Below, one piece after another: positions 6,454 to 7,939 of a stretch of DNA of 7,939 nt (positions are counted from its first letter, which is position 1; each line of letters begins with the position of its first letter). Source of the DNA: Chloracidobacterium sp. UBA7659 (GTDB lineage: Bacteria; Acidobacteriota; Blastocatellia; Pyrinomonadales; Pyrinomonadaceae); the NCBI GenBank assembly GCA_002483395.1, contig DLHV01000266.1, positions 32,357-40,295 of the forward strand. Reading direction: 5' to 3'. Position numbers and translations under genes: made by a program. Under the pieces are notes generated by a model. It did no database searches. It was not told the DNA's origin and saw only the letters and a list, made by a program, of their open reading frames with translations.

Positions 6454-7939
6454 ATGTTAGCTTTTCTGAAAGTCAAAAATATTGCGCTTATCGACGAGAT
6501 CGAGATCGAGTTCGGCGAAGGGCTAAACCTGTTGACCGGCGAGACCGGCTCGGGCAAATCGATCATCGTCGACAGTTTGGGAGCGTTGACGGGCGAGAGA
6601 GTTACATCCGGTCTTATAAAAGACGGCCAGCAGTTGGCTCAGATCGAAGGGCTGTTTTCGGTCAAGGCGACGAAGGCACTCTATAAGATCTGTGAAGAAA
6701 CGGGCATCGACGTTGATAGCGGCGAGGACATCGAATTGATAGTTCGCCGCGAACTTTCAAATGCTGGAAAGAACCGGATATTTATTAATAACCAATTGGT
6801 TACGCAGGCGGTTTTGAAAAAGATCGGATCACTACTTGTGGCGATTCACGGCCAGGGCGAGCACGCGGCGTTGTTCGAGCCTGCAAATCACGTCGAGCTC
6901 CTTGACCAATTTGCAAATGTAGGCAGCGAGCGGAAACAGGTTGCCGACGCCTTCGGGAAATTAATCGAAGCGCGGGCGGAGTTGTCAAAACTCAAAACGA
7001 GCGAAGCCGAAAAGCTTCAGCTTCTGGACGTGCTGCGGTTCCAGATCAGCGAAATAAATGCCGCCGCGCTTAGTTTGGGCGAAGACGCCGAACTTGGAGA
7101 AGAGAAGCGGCGATTAAATAATGCCGAAAAGCTAACCTCATTGAGCCAGGAAGCCTACGCACTGCTTTACGAGAACACGGAATCGACCGTGGCGACGCTT
7201 GAAAAAGCGGCACGGAGGATCGAGGACCTGAGCGAATATGAATCCAGGTTTGGCGAATACACGGAGAGCATTCGGACAGCCCTCGCCGTGATCGAAGACC
7301 TTGCGATAACGGCACGGGATTACCGCAATCATCTTGAGTTTTCGCCCGAGCGGCTTGAACAGATCGAGACACGCCTGGCCGAGATCGCCCGTTTGACGCG
7401 AAAGTACGGTGGATCGATCGGGTCGGTACTCGCACATTTAAAGGATTGCGAAGAGCGGCTTGAGAACATCGAAATGGCGGAGTTTCGTGAGAATGAGTTG
7501 AGAAACAGGCTGACTACTCTGCGAGCCGAGTACCTTAATGCGGCCGGCCGGCTCCATCAAAAGCGTGCGGCCGCGGCCGCGAAGTTTGAAAAAGCGGTTG
7601 AAGCAAATCTCAAAGCTGTCGCTTTGGAAAAAGCCCGGTTCGCGGTTCAGATTGAAGCGCCGGACAAGGGCGAACTTGAGGGCGAGGGCTTTGAACGGCT
7701 CTCGGCCAAGGGAACGGATAATATCGAATTCTATTTTTCGGCCAACGTCGGGGAATCACCGAAACCGCTCGCGCGTGTTGCATCGGGCGGCGAGGCATCG
7801 CGCTTGATGCTGATCTTAAAGACGACCGCAGGCACGAGAGATCGAGAAATGACGGCGGTTTTTGACGAGATCGACGCGGGCATTGGTGGACGCGTGGCCG
7901 AAGCCGTCGGAGCAAAGCTAAAAGCTCTGGCGAAGACCC
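6454..7939 (+). CDS. recN: DNA repair protein RecN (SMC-like ATPase), 3'-truncated by the window end
   Basis: The frame is open from ATG 6454 to the window end, 495 residues, about 60-80 short of the usual 550-580. RecN is a cytoplasmic SMC-like ATPase that acts early in RecA-dependent double-strand break repair. The N-terminus MLAFLKVKNIALIDEIEIEF is typical of RecN. Walker A is GETGSGKS (29-36), the IHGQGEH region is at 131-137, coiled-coil-like charged sequence spans roughly 155-400, the ABC signature is ASGGEASRLML (443-453), and Walker B with the catalytic glutamate is AVFDEID (468-474), followed by AGIGGRVAEAVGAKLKAL. The hydrophobic-rich segment with RAAAAAKFEKAV (near 371-382) matches the usual position of a conserved element before the head domain. 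The family commonly reads IHGQHEH, so G135 here replaces a histidine. No Shine-Dalgarno sequence precedes the ATG, but the start agrees with the family N-terminus. It lies 53 bases after the M14 gene, with no terminator between them. Confidence 0.95.
   Translation, partial: MLAFLKVKNIALIDEIEIEFGEGLNLLTGETGSGKSIIVDSLGALTGERVTSGLIKDGQQLAQIEGLFSVKATKALYKICEETGIDVDSGEDIELIVRRELSNAGKNRIFINNQLVTQAVLKKIGSLLVAIHGQGEHAALFEPANHVELLDQFANVGSERKQVADAFGKLIEARAELSKLKTSEAEKLQLLDVLRFQISEINAAALSLGEDAELGEEKRRLNNAEKLTSLSQEAYALLYENTESTVATLEKAARRIEDLSEYESRFGEYTESIRTALAVIEDLAITARDYRNHLEFSPERLEQIETRLAEIARLTRKYGGSIGSVLAHLKDCEERLENIEMAEFRENELRNRLTTLRAEYLNAAGRLHQKRAAAAAKFEKAVEANLKAVALEKARFAVQIEAPDKGELEGEGFERLSAKGTDNIEFYFSANVGESPKPLARVASGGEASRLMLILKTTAGTRDREMTAVFDEIDAGIGGRVAEAVGAKLKALAKT

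Noticed and set aside
6497..6511. Short tandem repeat of GAGATC near the recN start
   Set aside because: It is produced by the alternating acidic/isoleucine sequence DEIEIE that is normal at the RecN N-terminus.
7567..7580. 14-bp GC-rich perfect palindrome GCGGCCGCGGCCGC in recN
   Set aside because: It encodes an alanine run in a conserved RecN segment and is explained by coding GCG/GCC codons, not by a regulatory site.
7610..7915. Minus-strand open frame in the recN head domain
   Set aside because: It lies opposite the RecN signature and Walker B region, and its Arg/Pro/Ser-rich composition is typical of antisense reading.

Overview
The window is a bacterial chromosomal segment of about 7.9 kb with every recognisable gene on the + strand. 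The best guess for its origin is Acidobacteriota, perhaps a Blastocatellia/Pyrinomonadaceae-like lineage. This is inferred from the Oar-like TonB-dependent outer-membrane receptor (a family strongly expanded in that phylum), base composition close to half GC by eye, and the style of the other proteins. No rRNA or other marker fixes the taxon.

Layout. Bases 1-1692 hold the C-terminal beta-barrel half of a TonB-dependent receptor whose beginning lies outside the window. A single in-frame amber codon (943-945) splits it into two pieces, yet the barrel sequence continues in the same frame to a normal terminal phenylalanine at 1689. Right after it come two hairpins: a perfect 9-bp stem starting on the last base of the stop codon, and then a textbook intrinsic terminator with a UUCG tetraloop and a T-tract (1720-1748). 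Bases 1749-1921 are non-coding and contain inverted and direct repeats just before the next gene.

Four genes then follow head to tail with gaps of 47, 28 and 53 bases: a GT4-type glycosyltransferase (1922-3028), a GH133-type glycogen debranching enzyme (3076-5025), a secreted M14 zinc carboxypeptidase-like protein (5054-6400), and the DNA repair ATPase RecN (6454 to beyond the window end; 495 residues visible). The short gaps and the lack of internal terminators fit one transcription unit, but this is inference. The glycosyltransferase and debranching enzyme could share a carbohydrate (alpha-glucan) role. The M14 protein works outside the cytoplasm and RecN on DNA, so the cluster is functionally mixed.

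I found no mobile element, CRISPR array, RNA gene, phage gene or defence system, and nothing that amounts to a clear new biological system. The points most worth a second look are the amber codon inside an otherwise intact receptor, the repeat structure ahead of the glycosyltransferase, the lack of Shine-Dalgarno sequences at all four visible gene starts, and the unassigned C-terminal extension of the M14 protein.
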